Origin: Shewanella ulleungensis
GTDB lineage: Bacteria; Pseudomonadota; Gammaproteobacteria; Enterobacterales; Shewanellaceae
Direction of reading: 5' to 3'
NCBI RefSeq assembly: GCF_014648315.1
Contig: NZ_BMQW01000001.1
Coordinates: 496,001 to 560,000, forward strand
Length of the DNA stretch: 64,000 nt
A program made the position numbers and the translations under genes. The notes beneath the pieces are model-generated. The model had not been told where the DNA came from. It did no database searches and was given only the letters and a program-made list of their open reading frames with translations. Positions 1-10,022 of the stretch are shown here, in pieces; the stretch's first letter is position 1, and the number at the start of each line of letters is the position of its first letter.

Positions 1-3000
1 CGATCATATACTTCGCTCATTGCTTCAATGCCATTCATGAGTATGTTTAACATGACCTGCTGCAATTGTATTGAGTCGCCTTGTATATCGAGTTTATGTG
101 CTTTAATGTGTAATTTGATAGTGACATTTTTATGAACGGCTTCACTACGAACAATAGTCAATACATGTTCAACAATATTATATAAGTTTACTCTGGTAAA
201 AGATGGCTTAACATTACGGGTTAAATTACGGATATTCTCTACTATTTGTCCTGCTCGTTGACCTTCATTGGCAATGGCCTGCATGCTTATCATTGCTTCA
301 TCTAAATTCGGTTTTTCCCTTTTTAACCAGCGTAATCCTGCTGCTGCATTTGACACAATAGACATTAAAGGTTGATTGATTTCATGAGCAATAGACGAGG
401 TCAGTTGTCCTACAGTGTTTATCCTCGATACTCTTGCTAAGTCTTCTTGTGCTATGCGCAAGGCATCCTCTGCTGCACGTCGTGAAGTTATATCACTGAC
501 TGTGCCGACATAATCAACCACACTATCTTTTCCGATAACAGGGCATCCTTGTCCATTGAGGTACAAGCTACTGCCATCTCTTAGAATAATTCGGTGATCG
601 ACGTCAAATGTCTTTTGGTCAGTAACGGCTTTGGTTATTTTCTCCATCACGCTTTGATGATCTTCTGGATGAAAAAAAGCGGCAATTGACTGAAATGTTC
701 TTTGATTATTTTTAGAATCAATTCCAAATATGCGACACATTTCAACAGAACAAGTGACGATATTTGAAGCTAAATTCCAGTGCCAACTTCCCGTTTTACA
801 TATTTTCTCGCCTAAATTAAGAGACGTTCTAGTTACTAAGTTTTCTCTCTCAATTTCAGAGTGTTTAGATACTGATTCACTGAAGTTTTTTCTAAGTTGG
901 GCTGTATCTAAGGATAATGCCGCTTTGGCTGCGAGAAATTTTAAGGCTTTTGTATAATCTTCGTTCATGTTTATATCCTGAGGACGAAACTCAAGATATA
1001 AAACTCCTAGTTGTTTATTATGAGCAATCAGAGGTAAGCATAATATTGAACGTTCGTAGTTACCTTGCCAATATGAATCTAGTTCATACGGTGATTCTAA
1101 TATTTGTTCAACATAAATCATTTTTTTTGTTCTAATACATGAGCTTATTAAACTTTTTGGGATGTCGAAAGGACTAACGACTGCGCCTATAGTGACGACC
1201 GATAATCCCTGAGAAGTGGTATTGACAAGTGTTTCCATTATCAGTCTTTGTCCACATATACTTATCAATACTCCTTTTCTTGCGGTTGCTTGTTCTACAA
1301 TAATAGTGAGCAATTGTTGAAGTATTTCTTCATCGTCACCAAATTCGGTCATGCTTCTAGTCGCTTTGAGTGCCGCAGATTGGTATCGAGCGCTTGTGTT
1401 CAAGCTTGGTAGTAGTACACCTTGTTCATTATGAATATTAACAATATTAAGTAGTGAATAACTAGAACATAACTGCTGTACTTTACTCTGCGCCCCCCAA
1501 GACCCAAAACACTGTATCGCCCGCTCAATGTGGGCAGTGGCTGCCGTAACTTGACCATGTTGAAGTGCTATTTTTCCTGCTAATTCATGTGCGATAGCAC
1601 GGTACTGAATAAAATCTTGGTCAGGATAAATGGATATAGCTTCCTCGAATTTAGACATAGCTAAAAAAGGATTATTATCAAATTTAGCTATTTCACCCTC
1701 TAAAATTAAAGCTTTATCAGTGAAGTTTTGTGGATTGTTTTTTACCCATGTTGTAATTTTATGGTAATGCACCATTAGTTGTTTTCGGGCTATTTCTTTT
1801 TCTTGTTCACAATAGGTAGTGGCGGTAATCGTTAAAGCACTAAAAAAGTGATAATCCAATAAATGAATATGAGCTGGTGCTGACCAAGCATAATAGCCAG
1901 CTGTAATTAAACTGACTGACGCATCTTTGATTTCATCAGCTAAATAATGGGTTATTCCTTTATACAACCAAAACCAAAAAATCAATGTCGACATTCTGTC
2001 GGCAATATTACCATCAGTACTGTATCCGACCGCGGCAAAAAAATCATGACCGCTTAAACTATCATTAGTGTTGTGATGTAAATTCTCAATAAAAGCTCGT
2101 TGGACCAACATGATGACTTTAACGTCTTCAAACCCAGATTTCTGGCTAAATTTGAGCCCACGTTCAATTTCTTGTAGCACCTTATTAAGTGGCGTGCCTA
2201 ATGTAAATAAGTTCGCCACTTGGTGGCAACATTCAAAACAGGCTGTTGCAACATCGCCATGACCTATTGCTGCAGAAAACCCAGAATTAACGCATTCGAT
2301 AGAATAAGGCAATGGCTTTATCCATACACTTACTTGATCTAATGTTAATAAAACTTTCCCTTCATAATCATGGAAATGATGTTTGAGAACCAAAATTCTG
2401 GCTAATTGGCAAAATTTGAACCCCATTTTATATTGCTCATAGCGCTCTGCTATTAAAACGCCATACCAACCAAGTGCAGCAGCTGAAGCTCCTGATATCC
2501 CATGGTCCAATGTGATTTCGAGCATTAGAGTCAATTGCATAAAATGTAAATTGGTACTGGTGAAGCTAGCGGGGGCTGATAATGCGCTTAGTAGTGATAA
2601 TAATGCTTCCACTTCCTTATTATCTAATTGAGTTAAATTAGTTAAAGTATTCGATGGTGTTGTACCTAGACGAAGCATTAAGTGATTATAAGCCATATCA
2701 CATTCTATATTTGTTGGATTAGGGCTAATATGAATGTTCGCCGCTTTCAGTCCTTCAATGGCCGTATTAACGGCAGCAATATAGTTAGATTGACGCAATA
2801 ATAGCTCAACGTTTAAACGGTAAGCTTCAGTTTTTTGTATTGATTCGGTTTTGGCGTCAATAATGCCTAATAGTAGCCTTTGGGCATGATCAAAATTACC
2901 TGATAGCAGCTCGCAGTCTGCTTGTTCAAACATAATATCGGCTTGTAATCGTTTATGTTTTTCAGTATTTAGAGGTAATAATTGATAAGTAAAAACCAAG

Positions 3001-5249
3001 ATGCTTCGAGCAAGCTTTAATGAATGTGAATTCTTGGCGTTTCTTGCGACTTCTAATGCTAGTGGTATTAAATATAAGCGTTCGTTAATATCGGTCAGTA
3101 AAATTTCTGCGTGTGATATATGTTCGATACCATGAAATTGAGCATCTAGATCCTTAGTGCTTGTGGCTTGTTCTATTAAACGTCTACCTATCTGTAAGTG
3201 AAGTTGCATTTTCTCCGACGGGTTTGCTAAATTTTTTATGGTTGTATGTACTAAGTCGTGAAAAAATGCAAAACCGTTTTTCGTTTTGTGCAGAATACCA
3301 ATGTTTACAGCAGGCAAAATATTGCTCTCTAATTCCTCATAATTACTAACAAATAATGCTTCTATTAATGCTGTTTCGATACTTCGGCCCACAATTGACA
3401 TGTTAATCAACAATTGTTGTGTTTTTTTCGGGAGCGTTTTAAATTGTTGAGTGATATCTAACGCGACATTGTCGGTATAAGAAAACGACTGAATAGCGTC
3501 ATGCTGACATATCCAAACAGAATTAATAGGATCGAATCTTATTAGTTCTTGATTAAATAATGTATTAATCAAAGACTTAACAAAAAATGGACAGCCATTA
3601 GTTTTCAGAAGAATCAATTCAGCTAGTTGTATTATATTTGTTTGGTTAGTTTTGAAAGCACTGACTAATATCTTCCTGATAGAAGACACATCTAAAGGCT
3701 TCAAGTGAAGTATGGTAGTTTGACCGTCGTGCTGTATTGTGTTCAGAGGTATTTTATTTGTATGACGCTGAGTTGCAACTAACAGAAATGGCAATGAAAA
3801 TTGTTGACCTAATAGTGTATTGATTAAGCTTATACTTATGTGGTCTAACCAATGAATATCATCTAAAATTAGTACGAATGGTCTTGTCGTTGTTGAAAAT
3901 ATGCCAATGATACTTCGCATAGAAGCTTCTATTTGATTGGGTATATTTAAGCTAATAGGAGCATTTTCTGGAGTGTGGTGACCAACATTCTCAATTAGTT
4001 TTTTTAGTTCAGGAAAGAGCTTTCGCGCCTCATCGGTTATCAAATGATGAGATGATTTAATATGTTGTTGCCAGAATTCTCGATCTTCTTGATTCCCCTG
4101 TAATATTTGAGCCAGAGCATACCTAAACGCACTAATTAATACGCTGTAAGGAGCTTGTTTATAGCGTTCCGCTTGGCTATAGGCTATACAACTACCATTG
4201 AATGCTATATCACTCATAAAGCGTTCCAACAACTTTGACTTCCCGATCCCAGCATGACCTTGAACAAATACCAGCGTTGGTGTTTGTTCAAGGCGAGAAT
4301 GCTCAAGTGCAGCATGCATTGCTGCCAGTTCTTGCTCTCTTTGATGAAGTGTATCTGAAAGCTCTAGTCCAGTTGAGTGATAGTGTTCTCCTAAAGGAAA
4401 AGAAGGTATATTACCTACTTCATGCCAATTTTTACTGCAGAATAATAAATCAGATTCCAACAAATCAGCTGATTGGTAACGTTTTTCTGGAGACTTTTCA
4501 AGTAATTTCAATACCAATTTAGATAACCAAATAGGAATGTTGAAATTGATAACATGAGGAGGTTTAGGCTCACTGACTCGTTGGCAATGAAGCCATTCAT
4601 GAATAGATGCTGAATCAGGTAATCCGATAGGTAAGCAACCGCTAAGTAACTCGTATAAAATAATACCAATAGAATATAGATCGCTACGATGATCTATCTG
4701 ATGTTCTGAAAACTCGGAGTGTTCAGGAGAAATATAGGCCAATGTGCTTTTGAAAAATGGCATAGGGTCTGAATTCTGAATATCTTCAATTTTTTGTGCG
4801 AAACCAAAGTTACTTAAATATATGCAACCGTCATCGTCGATTAAAAAATTGCTAGGTTTGATATCTTTATGTATCAAACCGCTATGATGAAAGTGTTTTA
4901 ACGTCGCTACTAATTTTAATGCAATAGGGAAAAATTGCTTAAGTTCTAGTTGACCATTTATCCGCCAACTTGAGGGGACAGCTGTGTAATTTTTGTAAAT
5001 TAAGGTAGTTAATCCATCTACTATAACTAGCTGTGATGGTTTAATTCCCCACAGCGGGCTGATTTTGTCTTTTAAAACAAACTCATTATGTAGCCTTAGT
5101 GCTGTTGTTTGTTCAAGATCTATTGAGTTTGCTTTAGCCACGATGATGTTTTGCTCTTTACTTTGTAAGCAAATAGCACGGAAGTAGCTTATATCACAAT
5201 CCTGTCTTAGTAGCTCAAAGTGATAAGAGCTTATGTCCAGTGTCGCCAC
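1..5249 (-). CDS. Hybrid sensor: kinase-like domain, AAA ATPase, GAF, PAS, histidine kinase (3' end outside window)
   Basis: I translated this frame by eye from a GTG at 5249 to base 3 and found no stop, so more than 1,748 residues are encoded and the C-terminus lies off the left edge. An in-frame TAA lies three codons upstream of the GTG. Order of domains: Ser/Thr-kinase-like fold (candidate Lys39, HKDIKPSN with Asp129, SNFG where DFG is expected, then SPE); P-loop ATPase with GHAGIGKSK (Lys337) and LILDDIHW; a long helical TPR-like middle; GAF near 1300-1430; PAS near 1480-1590; HisKA with IAHEINQPL (His1622); and the N-box of the HATPase near 1735. The architecture resembles multidomain 'ATP-binding sensor histidine kinases' of cyanobacteria and proteobacteria. 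Asn147 replacing the DFG Asp suggests the first kinase domain may be weak or inactive. The receiver gene lies 52 bases upstream on the same strand. The signal is unknown. Confidence 0.9.
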   Translation of the reverse strand, partial: MATLDISSYHFELLRQDCDISYFRAICLQSKEQNIIVAKANSIDLEQTTALRLHNEFVLKDKISPLWGIKPSQLVIVDGLTTLIYKNYTAVPSSWRINGQLELKQFFPIALKLVATLKHFHHSGLIHKDIKPSNFLIDDDGCIYLSNFGFAQKIEDIQNSDPMPFFKSTLAYISPEHSEFSEHQIDHRSDLYSIGIILYELLSGCLPIGLPDSASIHEWLHCQRVSEPKPPHVINFNIPIWLSKLVLKLLEKSPEKRYQSADLLESDLLFCSKNWHEVGNIPSFPLGEHYHSTGLELSDTLHQREQELAAMHAALEHSRLEQTPTLVFVQGHAGIGKSKLLERFMSDIAFNGSCIAYSQAERYKQAPYSVLISAFRYALAQILQGNQEDREFWQQHIKSSHHLITDEARKLFPELKKLIENVGHHTPENAPISLNIPNQIEASMRSIIGIFSTTTRPFVLILDDIHWLDHISISLINTLLGQQFSLPFLLVATQRHTNKIPLNTIQHDGQTTILHLKPLDVSSIRKILVSAFKTNQTNIIQLAELILLKTNGCPFFVKSLINTLFNQELIRFDPINSVWICQHDAIQSFSYTDNVALDITQQFKTLPKKTQQLLINMSIVGRSIETALIEALFVSNYEELESNILPAVNIGILHKTKNGFAFFHDLVHTTIKNLANPSEKMQLHLQIGRRLIEQATSTKDLDAQFHGIEHISHAEILLTDINERLYLIPLALEVARNAKNSHSLKLARSILVFTYQLLPLNTEKHKRLQADIMFEQADCELLSGNFDHAQRLLLGIIDAKTESIQKTEAYRLNVELLLRQSNYIAAVNTAIEGLKAANIHISPNPTNIECDMAYNHLMLRLGTTPSNTLTNLTQLDNKEVEALLSLLSALSAPASFTSTNLHFMQLTLMLEITLDHGISGASAAALGWYGVLIAERYEQYKMGFKFCQLARILVLKHHFHDYEGKVLLTLDQVSVWIKPLPYSIECVNSGFSAAIGHGDVATACFECCHQVANLFTLGTPLNKVLQEIERGLKFSQKSGFEDVKVIMLVQRAFIENLHHNTNDSLSGHDFFAAVGYSTDGNIADRMSTLIFWFWLYKGITHYLADEIKDASVSLITAGYYAWSAPAHIHLLDYHFFSALTITATTYCEQEKEIARKQLMVHYHKITTWVKNNPQNFTDKALILEGEIAKFDNNPFLAMSKFEEAISIYPDQDFIQYRAIAHELAGKIALQHGQVTAATAHIERAIQCFGSWGAQSKVQQLCSSYSLLNIVNIHNEQGVLLPSLNTSARYQSAALKATRSMTEFGDDEEILQQLLTIIVEQATARKGVLISICGQRLIMETLVNTTSQGLSVVTIGAVVSPFDIPKSLISSCIRTKKMIYVEQILESPYELDSYWQGNYERSILCLPLIAHNKQLGVLYLEFRPQDINMNEDYTKALKFLAAKAALSLDTAQLRKNFSESVSKHSEIERENLVTRTSLNLGEKICKTGSWHWNLASNIVTCSVEMCRIFGIDSKNNQRTFQSIAAFFHPEDHQSVMEKITKAVTDQKTFDVDHRIILRDGSSLYLNGQGCPVIGKDSVVDYVGTVSDITSRRAAEDALRIAQEDLARVSRINTVGQLTSSIAHEINQPLMSIVSNAAAGLRWLKREKPNLDEAMISMQAIANEGQRAGQIVENIRNLTRNVKPSFTRVNLYNIVEHVLTIVRSEAVHKNVTIKLHIKAHKLDIQGDSIQLQQVMLNILMNGIEAMSEVYD

Positions 5250-5301
5250 AACAATTTATCCTATGAGGTTCTTAGCTGATTACTTTCTTAAAAATTAAGT
5301 A

Positions 5302-5682
5302 TTATCCTGCTAATATATCTTTAACCTTTCTTAGTAATAACTCTACATTTATTGGTTTAGATAGAAACAGTATGCCGCCTTTTTTGACTAAGCTTTCAGA
5401 CATTTCAGGTTCTGCATTACCTGAAATAAAAACTGTTGGGATCTTAATGTTTGCTTCTAGTAATAGCTCAAATAACGTTACCCCAGACATCTCAGTTAAT
5501 TTTAAATCAAGCACCATAAACTTAATATTGTTAATTTTTTCCGAACTCAAAAAGGATTCTGCTGATGAAAATAACACTGTTTCATAACCCTCAGAGCGCA
5601 ATAAACTGCTTAAGCCATTTCGAATCGATTGTTCATCATCAATAATAGCAATTAGGTTTTCCCTTGAAACATTACTATGCAT
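5302..5682 (-). CDS. Single-domain response regulator (receiver only)
   Basis: 126 residues forming one CheY-like receiver with no output domain. The acidic pair is Asp15-Asp16, the phosphoacceptor Asp59 (MVLDLKL), the switch Ser87 (FISG) and the conserved Lys109 (LSKPI). It resembles the receiver part of FixJ/NarL-type regulators. It lies 52 bases upstream of the giant histidine kinase on the same strand, so it is the obvious phosphotransfer partner. Without a DNA-binding domain it probably acts by protein contact or as a phosphate sink; that role is inferred. Confidence 0.9.
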   Translation of the reverse strand: MHSNVSRENLIAIIDDEQSIRNGLSSLLRSEGYETVLFSSAESFLSSEKINNIKFMVLDLKLTEMSGVTLFELLLEANIKIPTVFISGNAEPEMSESLVKKGGILFLSKPINVELLLRKVKDILAG

Positions 5683-5753
5683 TAATTTATTTCTCCAATC
5701 GTTATCTTACCCAGTTTAATGATGTAGAGTAATTATAAGATAAACGGTGCTTA

Positions 5754-6035
5754 TTACATATCTTTACTTTTATTGGCTGAATCTTGCTTTCGTTGAGTTA
5801 CGAGTATTTCTGGTGCGCCAGTTATTTTAGGAACACACTCATTTTTAAACCAGCGCATAGTTAGAGGTTCACCAGCAAGAATAAGTTTAACTGTTGGAAC
5901 AACTTGTTCTCCAATCAACATACCCAGTAGACCTAATAATGCGATCGCTGGAGGTGCTGGTGAACGTACCTGGATTAATGCATAAATAATCCCAACCAAT
6001 AATCCGGCACCTAACGATAATAAATAGATTTTCAT
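5754..6035 (-). CDS. XapX domain-containing small membrane protein
   Basis: The start is set at the ATG at 6035, beginning MKIYLLSLGAG, because a strong GGAGG lies just upstream; a longer frame to 6062 would leave that site inside the gene. It gives 93 residues. The first 50 residues hold two hydrophobic helices with the XapX signature (SLGAGLLVGIIYALIQVRSP, then PPAIALLGLLGMLIGEQ). The C-terminal 40 residues are polar and charged. XapX proteins have no established function. Its upstream neighbour on the same strand is the isochorismatase-like hydrolase, and the response regulator follows after 71 bases, so a minus-strand operon is possible. Confidence 0.85.
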   Translation of the reverse strand: MKIYLLSLGAGLLVGIIYALIQVRSPAPPAIALLGLLGMLIGEQVVPTVKLILAGEPLTMRWFKNECVPKITGAPEILVTQRKQDSANKSKDM

Positions 6036-6164
6036 ATTGACCTCCATGTGTAAGTGGAACAACCTATTGACACAGATGTCACCCGATTAAGAAATAGGCA
6101 CACTTGGTCTATAGGTTGTAATGTACTTTAACGTTGCTTGCTATCACATATTTTGATTAAGATA

Positions 6165-6845
6165 TTATTTAGCTGGCACAGGAGCGATTATTTCATAATC
6201 ATTCATGACACGTTGTGGTGCTTTGTGGACCATTGAGTAGGCATAATCAACCCCCATACCGTAAGCACCAGAATGAGCTCGAACGAGTTCCATCACTGCA
6301 TCATAGGTTTCTTTATGAGCCCAATCCCTTTGCCATTCGAGTAATACTTGTTGCCAAGTCATTGGTATTACACCAGCTTGTATCATGCGTTGCATTGCAT
6401 AATCATGCGCTTCTTTGGATGTACCTCCTGAGGCATCAGCTACCATGTAAATCTCGTAGTCGCCTTCGGCCATTGCAGATAGTGCAAAAGTATTATTACA
6501 AACTTCAGTCCATAATCCAGATACCACGATTTTTTTCTTACCATTTTTTGCTAACGCATCACGGACCTTTTGGTCATCCCAAGAGTTCATTGATGAGCGT
6601 TCAAGTGTAGCTTGACCTGGAAATACATCGAGTAATTCAGGATATGTATAACCTGAAAAACTTTCGGTTTCTACCGTGGTAATAGTGGTTGGGATGTTAA
6701 ATATTTTCGCTGCTTTAGCTAAACCCACAACATTGTTTTTTAATGTTTGTCTGTCGATTGATTGCACACCAAAAGCCATTTGTGGCTGTTGATCAATAAA
6801 GATAACTTGACAATTATGCGGTGTCAGCACATCTAAGTTTGACAT
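6165..6845 (-). CDS. Isochorismatase-family cysteine hydrolase (YcaC-like)
   Basis: 226 residues with the cysteine-hydrolase fold. The candidate catalytic Asp is Asp18 in IFIDQQPQM and the nucleophile Cys116 in SGLWTEVCNN, the position used by this family. Overall it most resembles E. coli YcaC and related hydrolases of unknown substrate rather than true isochorismatases. It is divergent from the amidohydrolase-DoxX-YoaK operon across about 205 bases, so the two sides may share a regulatory region. Pairing with an amidohydrolase fits amide or carbamate breakdown, but no substrate can be named. Confidence 0.85.
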   Translation of the reverse strand: MSNLDVLTPHNCQVIFIDQQPQMAFGVQSIDRQTLKNNVVGLAKAAKIFNIPTTITTVETESFSGYTYPELLDVFPGQATLERSSMNSWDDQKVRDALAKNGKKKIVVSGLWTEVCNNTFALSAMAEGDYEIYMVADASGGTSKEAHDYAMQRMIQAGVIPMTWQQVLLEWQRDWAHKETYDAVMELVRAHSGAYGMGVDYAYSMVHKAPQRVMNDYEIIAPVPAK

Positions 6846-7050
6846 AAGTAAATTCCTCTTACACGCGTTAAATTATATGGGGTAAACATCTTATTGAGCT
6901 ATTACTTGATTTAGCTTCTTCTAAATCATAAGCACCTATCTGAGTGATAACTACTATCTATTTGTATAGCTAGACGCATGGTTGGTTTATTCGCACACTG
7001 AATAACATCAACCCTTTAATGGTTAGGCCTTATGGCTAGGAGTGTAAGTG

Positions 7051-8901
7051 ATGGATATATCTTCAAAGAATGATCTTATTTTGGTTAACGGTCGTTTTCA
7101 CACGATGGACAAAGACCACCCTCATGCCAGTGCAGTATTGATCCGTGATGGGAAATTTAATGATGTTGGCAGTAATGAAGATATCCTTCGTCACAGAACG
7201 TCAGACAGTCGTGTAATTGATCTCAATAAAAGTACTGTTATCCCTGGATTAAACGATTCTCACTTACACCTTATTCGTGGTGGTTTGAATTACAACCTAG
7301 AATTGCGTTGGGAAGGTGTACCATCAGTTGCTGATGCATTACGCATGCTGCGCACTCAAGCCGAGCGCACACCTCATCCACAATGGGTACGTGTAGTGGG
7401 TGGGTGGACTGAATTCCAGTTCGCTGAAAAGCGAATGCCAACAATTGAAGAAATTAATCATGCTGCACCAGATACTCCAGTATTTATTTTGCACCTTTAC
7501 GATAGAGCGATTCTTAATCGTGCTGCATTGAAGGTTGTTGGCTATACCAAAGATACGCCGAATCCTCCTGGTGGAGAAATTCAGCGAGATAGTAATGGCA
7601 ATCCTACGGGGATGTTGATTGCGCGACCTAACGCAATGATTTTATATTCGACATTAGCTAAAGGACCTAGTTTACCGCTTGAGTATCAAGTGAATTCAAC
7701 TCGCCAATTTATGCGTGAATTAAACCGTTTGGGTGTAACTAGTGCCATTGATGCTGGCGGTGGGTTTCAAAATTACCCTGAAGATTACCAAGTGGTTGAC
7801 CAGTTGGCGAAAGATGGCCAATTGACGATTCGTATTGCTTATAACTTATTCACTCAAAATAAAGGTGCTGAGTTAGAAGATTTTAAAAAATGGACCGATA
7901 TGGTGTCACCAGGTGATGGTAGTGACTTTTATCGTCATAATGGTGCTGGTGAAATGTTGGTATTTTCAGCTGCAGACTTCGAAGATTTTGTTGAACCACG
8001 ACCAGATCTTGCTCATGGAATGGAAGATGAGTTAGAAAAAGTGGTGCGTCATTTGGTGCAAAATCGTTGGCCATTTAGATTACACGCAACTTACGATGAA
8101 TCGATAAGTCGTATGTTGGATGTGTTTGAAAAAGTGAATCGGGACACACCTTTTAATGGTCTTCGTTGGTTATTTGACCATGCAGAAACGATTTCTGTGA
8201 AAAATATGGAACGGGTTAAAGCACTTGATGGTGGGTTGGCAATTCAGCATCGTATGGCGTTCCAAGGTGAATATTTTGTTGAGCGTTATGGTGCAAAAGC
8301 AGCTGAACAAACACCTCCTGTTGCGAAGATGCTAGAGATGGGATTACCTGTCGGTGGTGGTACTGATGCGACTCGTGTAGCCAGTCATAACCCTTGGACT
8401 GCATTATATTGGTTGGTATCAGGTAAAACAGTTGGTGGTTTACAACTGTATCAAGACAATGCCCGTTTACCGCGTGATACTGCAATAGAATTATGGACCG
8501 CTGGTAGCTCTTGGTTTTCGGGTGAAGATCATAAAAAAGGTCGAATAAAAAAAGGTCAATTTGCTGATCTTGCCGTTATTAGTGCCGATTTCTTTAGTGT
8601 GCCAGAAGAAGAAATTAAGTCTATTGAATCAGTGATGACCATTGTTGATGGTAAAATTGTTTATGGCAGTGAAGGGTTTTCTTCATACAGCCCACCATCA
8701 ATTCCAGTTGTACCAGAATGGTCTCCGGTGAAATTGGTTCCTGGCCATACAAGAGTACATCCTATGGCGATGCATCATGTATGTGGGGGGGCTTGTGGGG
8801 TCCATGGGCATAGTCATGATAATGCTCGTCAGTCTTCAATGCCTATATCAGATCATGGTGCATTTTGGGGCGTGTTAGGTTGCAGTTGTTTTGCATTCTA
8901 A
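7051..8901 (+). CDS. YtcJ-type metal-dependent amidohydrolase with His/Cys-rich tail
   Basis: The ATG at 7051 is preferred over an adjacent GTG at 7048 because AGGAG at 7038-7042 is better spaced; this gives 616 residues. The N-terminus has the beta-sandwich start (LILVNGRFHTMD) and metal-binding NDSHLHLIRGG; GGGTDATR lies in the last third and GRIKKGQFADLAVI marks the returning small domain. These are typical of the YtcJ/exoenzyme-regulatory branch of the amidohydrolase superfamily. The last 45 residues are unusual, with many His and Cys (MHHVCGGACGVHGHSHD and LGCSCFAF). It is the first gene of an operon with DoxX (15 bases downstream) and YoaK. The substrate is unknown. Confidence 0.9.
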   Translation: MDISSKNDLILVNGRFHTMDKDHPHASAVLIRDGKFNDVGSNEDILRHRTSDSRVIDLNKSTVIPGLNDSHLHLIRGGLNYNLELRWEGVPSVADALRMLRTQAERTPHPQWVRVVGGWTEFQFAEKRMPTIEEINHAAPDTPVFILHLYDRAILNRAALKVVGYTKDTPNPPGGEIQRDSNGNPTGMLIARPNAMILYSTLAKGPSLPLEYQVNSTRQFMRELNRLGVTSAIDAGGGFQNYPEDYQVVDQLAKDGQLTIRIAYNLFTQNKGAELEDFKKWTDMVSPGDGSDFYRHNGAGEMLVFSAADFEDFVEPRPDLAHGMEDELEKVVRHLVQNRWPFRLHATYDESISRMLDVFEKVNRDTPFNGLRWLFDHAETISVKNMERVKALDGGLAIQHRMAFQGEYFVERYGAKAAEQTPPVAKMLEMGLPVGGGTDATRVASHNPWTALYWLVSGKTVGGLQLYQDNARLPRDTAIELWTAGSSWFSGEDHKKGRIKKGQFADLAVISADFFSVPEEEIKSIESVMTIVDGKIVYGSEGFSSYSPPSIPVVPEWSPVKLVPGHTRVHPMAMHHVCGGACGVHGHSHDNARQSSMPISDHGAFWGVLGCSCFAF

Positions 8902-8916
8902 CAAAGGGGATTTAGC

Positions 8917-9327
8917 ATGAAATTAACGCCTCCTTATTTTTTGCAGAGGCCTGATTTGGGCCTATTGTTTTTGCGCGTTTTTGGTTCTTTACTGGTGATC
9001 TATGTACATGGATTGCCTAAGATTTTGCATTGGGGAACTGAGTTGCAAGTTATTGATGACCCACTCCACTTAGGGCGTTCAATCACCTTGTTGTGTGCCA
9101 TATTTGCAGAGGTTGTTTGCCCGATTGCCATTACTTTTGGCGTGTATACTCGTTTAGCGTGTTTACCCTTAATTTTTCTACTGTTGGTCTCTATGCTAGG
9201 CGTACATTCGGATTGGTCTATTGAGCAAGGACAATTTGGTTGGTTATTACTGGTCTTGTTTGGCACCATTGCGCTGTGTGGTCCAGGGCATTTTGCATTC
9301 AACACAAATCCCAAGAGAAGAATATGA
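8917..9327 (+). CDS. DoxX-family membrane protein
   Basis: 136 residues with four predicted membrane segments. Near the N-terminus it carries LLFLRVFGSLLVIYVHGLPKI, matching the DoxX family start where a conserved Arg and a Gly/Pro-containing first helix occur. AAGGGG precedes the ATG with suitable spacing. Its TGA overlaps the ATG of the next gene (ATGA), indicating translational coupling. DoxX-like proteins are often membrane partners of oxidoreductases or detoxification enzymes; here the exact role is unknown. Confidence 0.85.
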   Translation: MKLTPPYFLQRPDLGLLFLRVFGSLLVIYVHGLPKILHWGTELQVIDDPLHLGRSITLLCAIFAEVVCPIAITFGVYTRLACLPLIFLLLVSMLGVHSDWSIEQGQFGWLLLVLFGTIALCGPGHFAFNTNPKRRI

Positions 9328-10022
9328 CGCCAAAAACAAAAATTTTACTTGAAAGTACAGGCTTAGGTTTTTTGGCCGGTTATGTCGATACGCTGGGATT
9401 TGTGGCACTATTTGGGTTATTTACCGCTCATGTTACTGGTAACTTTGTGTTAATTGGTGCCAGTCTCACGCGTGAATCTAACAGTGGCTTACTTATTAAA
9501 TTTATGGCTTTTCCTGCCTTTGTTATTGGGATTGCCATTGTCCGTTTATTAGTGATGAAATGTAGTTCTCATTCCAATAAAACTCACGTGACCCAAATTG
9601 CAATTGCTATACAGATCTTTTTGCTTACTTCATTCATGGCTACAGGGGTCCATGCATCGCCTATTGGTAATGAACAAACACCATTCTTAATATTTTGTGG
9701 GATGCTGGGAGCTGCAGCTATGGGAGTTCACAGTGCGTATACTCGATTGTTGATGACACATTTACCGCCGACTTCAATGATGACGGGTAACGTGACTCAA
9801 ATTGTATTAGACATATTAGAACTGCTCTTAGGCAAAGGCGATGTTAATACTCGTAAGCGTATTGGCAAGTTCTTTTGGCCTGTCGCGGCATTTGCTATTG
9901 GTGCCATGGGTGCGGCAATGGGTTATATCCAATTTGGTTTTTGGGCGTTATTGTTACCGATCTCGATTTTGTTTGGATTATTATTTATTGAGCAATCTGA
10001 CACTGCTAGCACTCAAGAATAG
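9324..10022 (+). CDS. YoaK (DUF1275) family membrane protein
   Basis: The start is set at the ATG at 9324, which overlaps the DoxX stop; a frame opening at 9240 would bury 88 bases inside DoxX. It encodes 232 residues with about six hydrophobic segments. Family features include the early GFLAGYVDTLGFVALFGLF stretch followed by AHVTGNFVLIG, and later PPTSMMTGNVTQ, the repeated TGN motif of YoaK/DUF1275 proteins. The function of the family is not established. It is the last gene of the amidohydrolase operon. Confidence 0.85.
   Translation: MTPKTKILLESTGLGFLAGYVDTLGFVALFGLFTAHVTGNFVLIGASLTRESNSGLLIKFMAFPAFVIGIAIVRLLVMKCSSHSNKTHVTQIAIAIQIFLLTSFMATGVHASPIGNEQTPFLIFCGMLGAAAMGVHSAYTRLLMTHLPPTSMMTGNVTQIVLDILELLLGKGDVNTRKRIGKFFWPVAAFAIGAMGAAMGYIQFGFWALLLPISILFGLLFIEQSDTASTQE

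Noticed and set aside
730..1135. Two short plus-strand reading frames
   Set aside because: They lie opposite the large hybrid histidine kinase, which has a continuous protein-like minus-strand frame with clear motifs.
6215..6610. 131-codon plus-strand frame
   Set aside because: It is the antisense of the isochorismatase-like gene, whose motifs are clear; composition is not protein-like.
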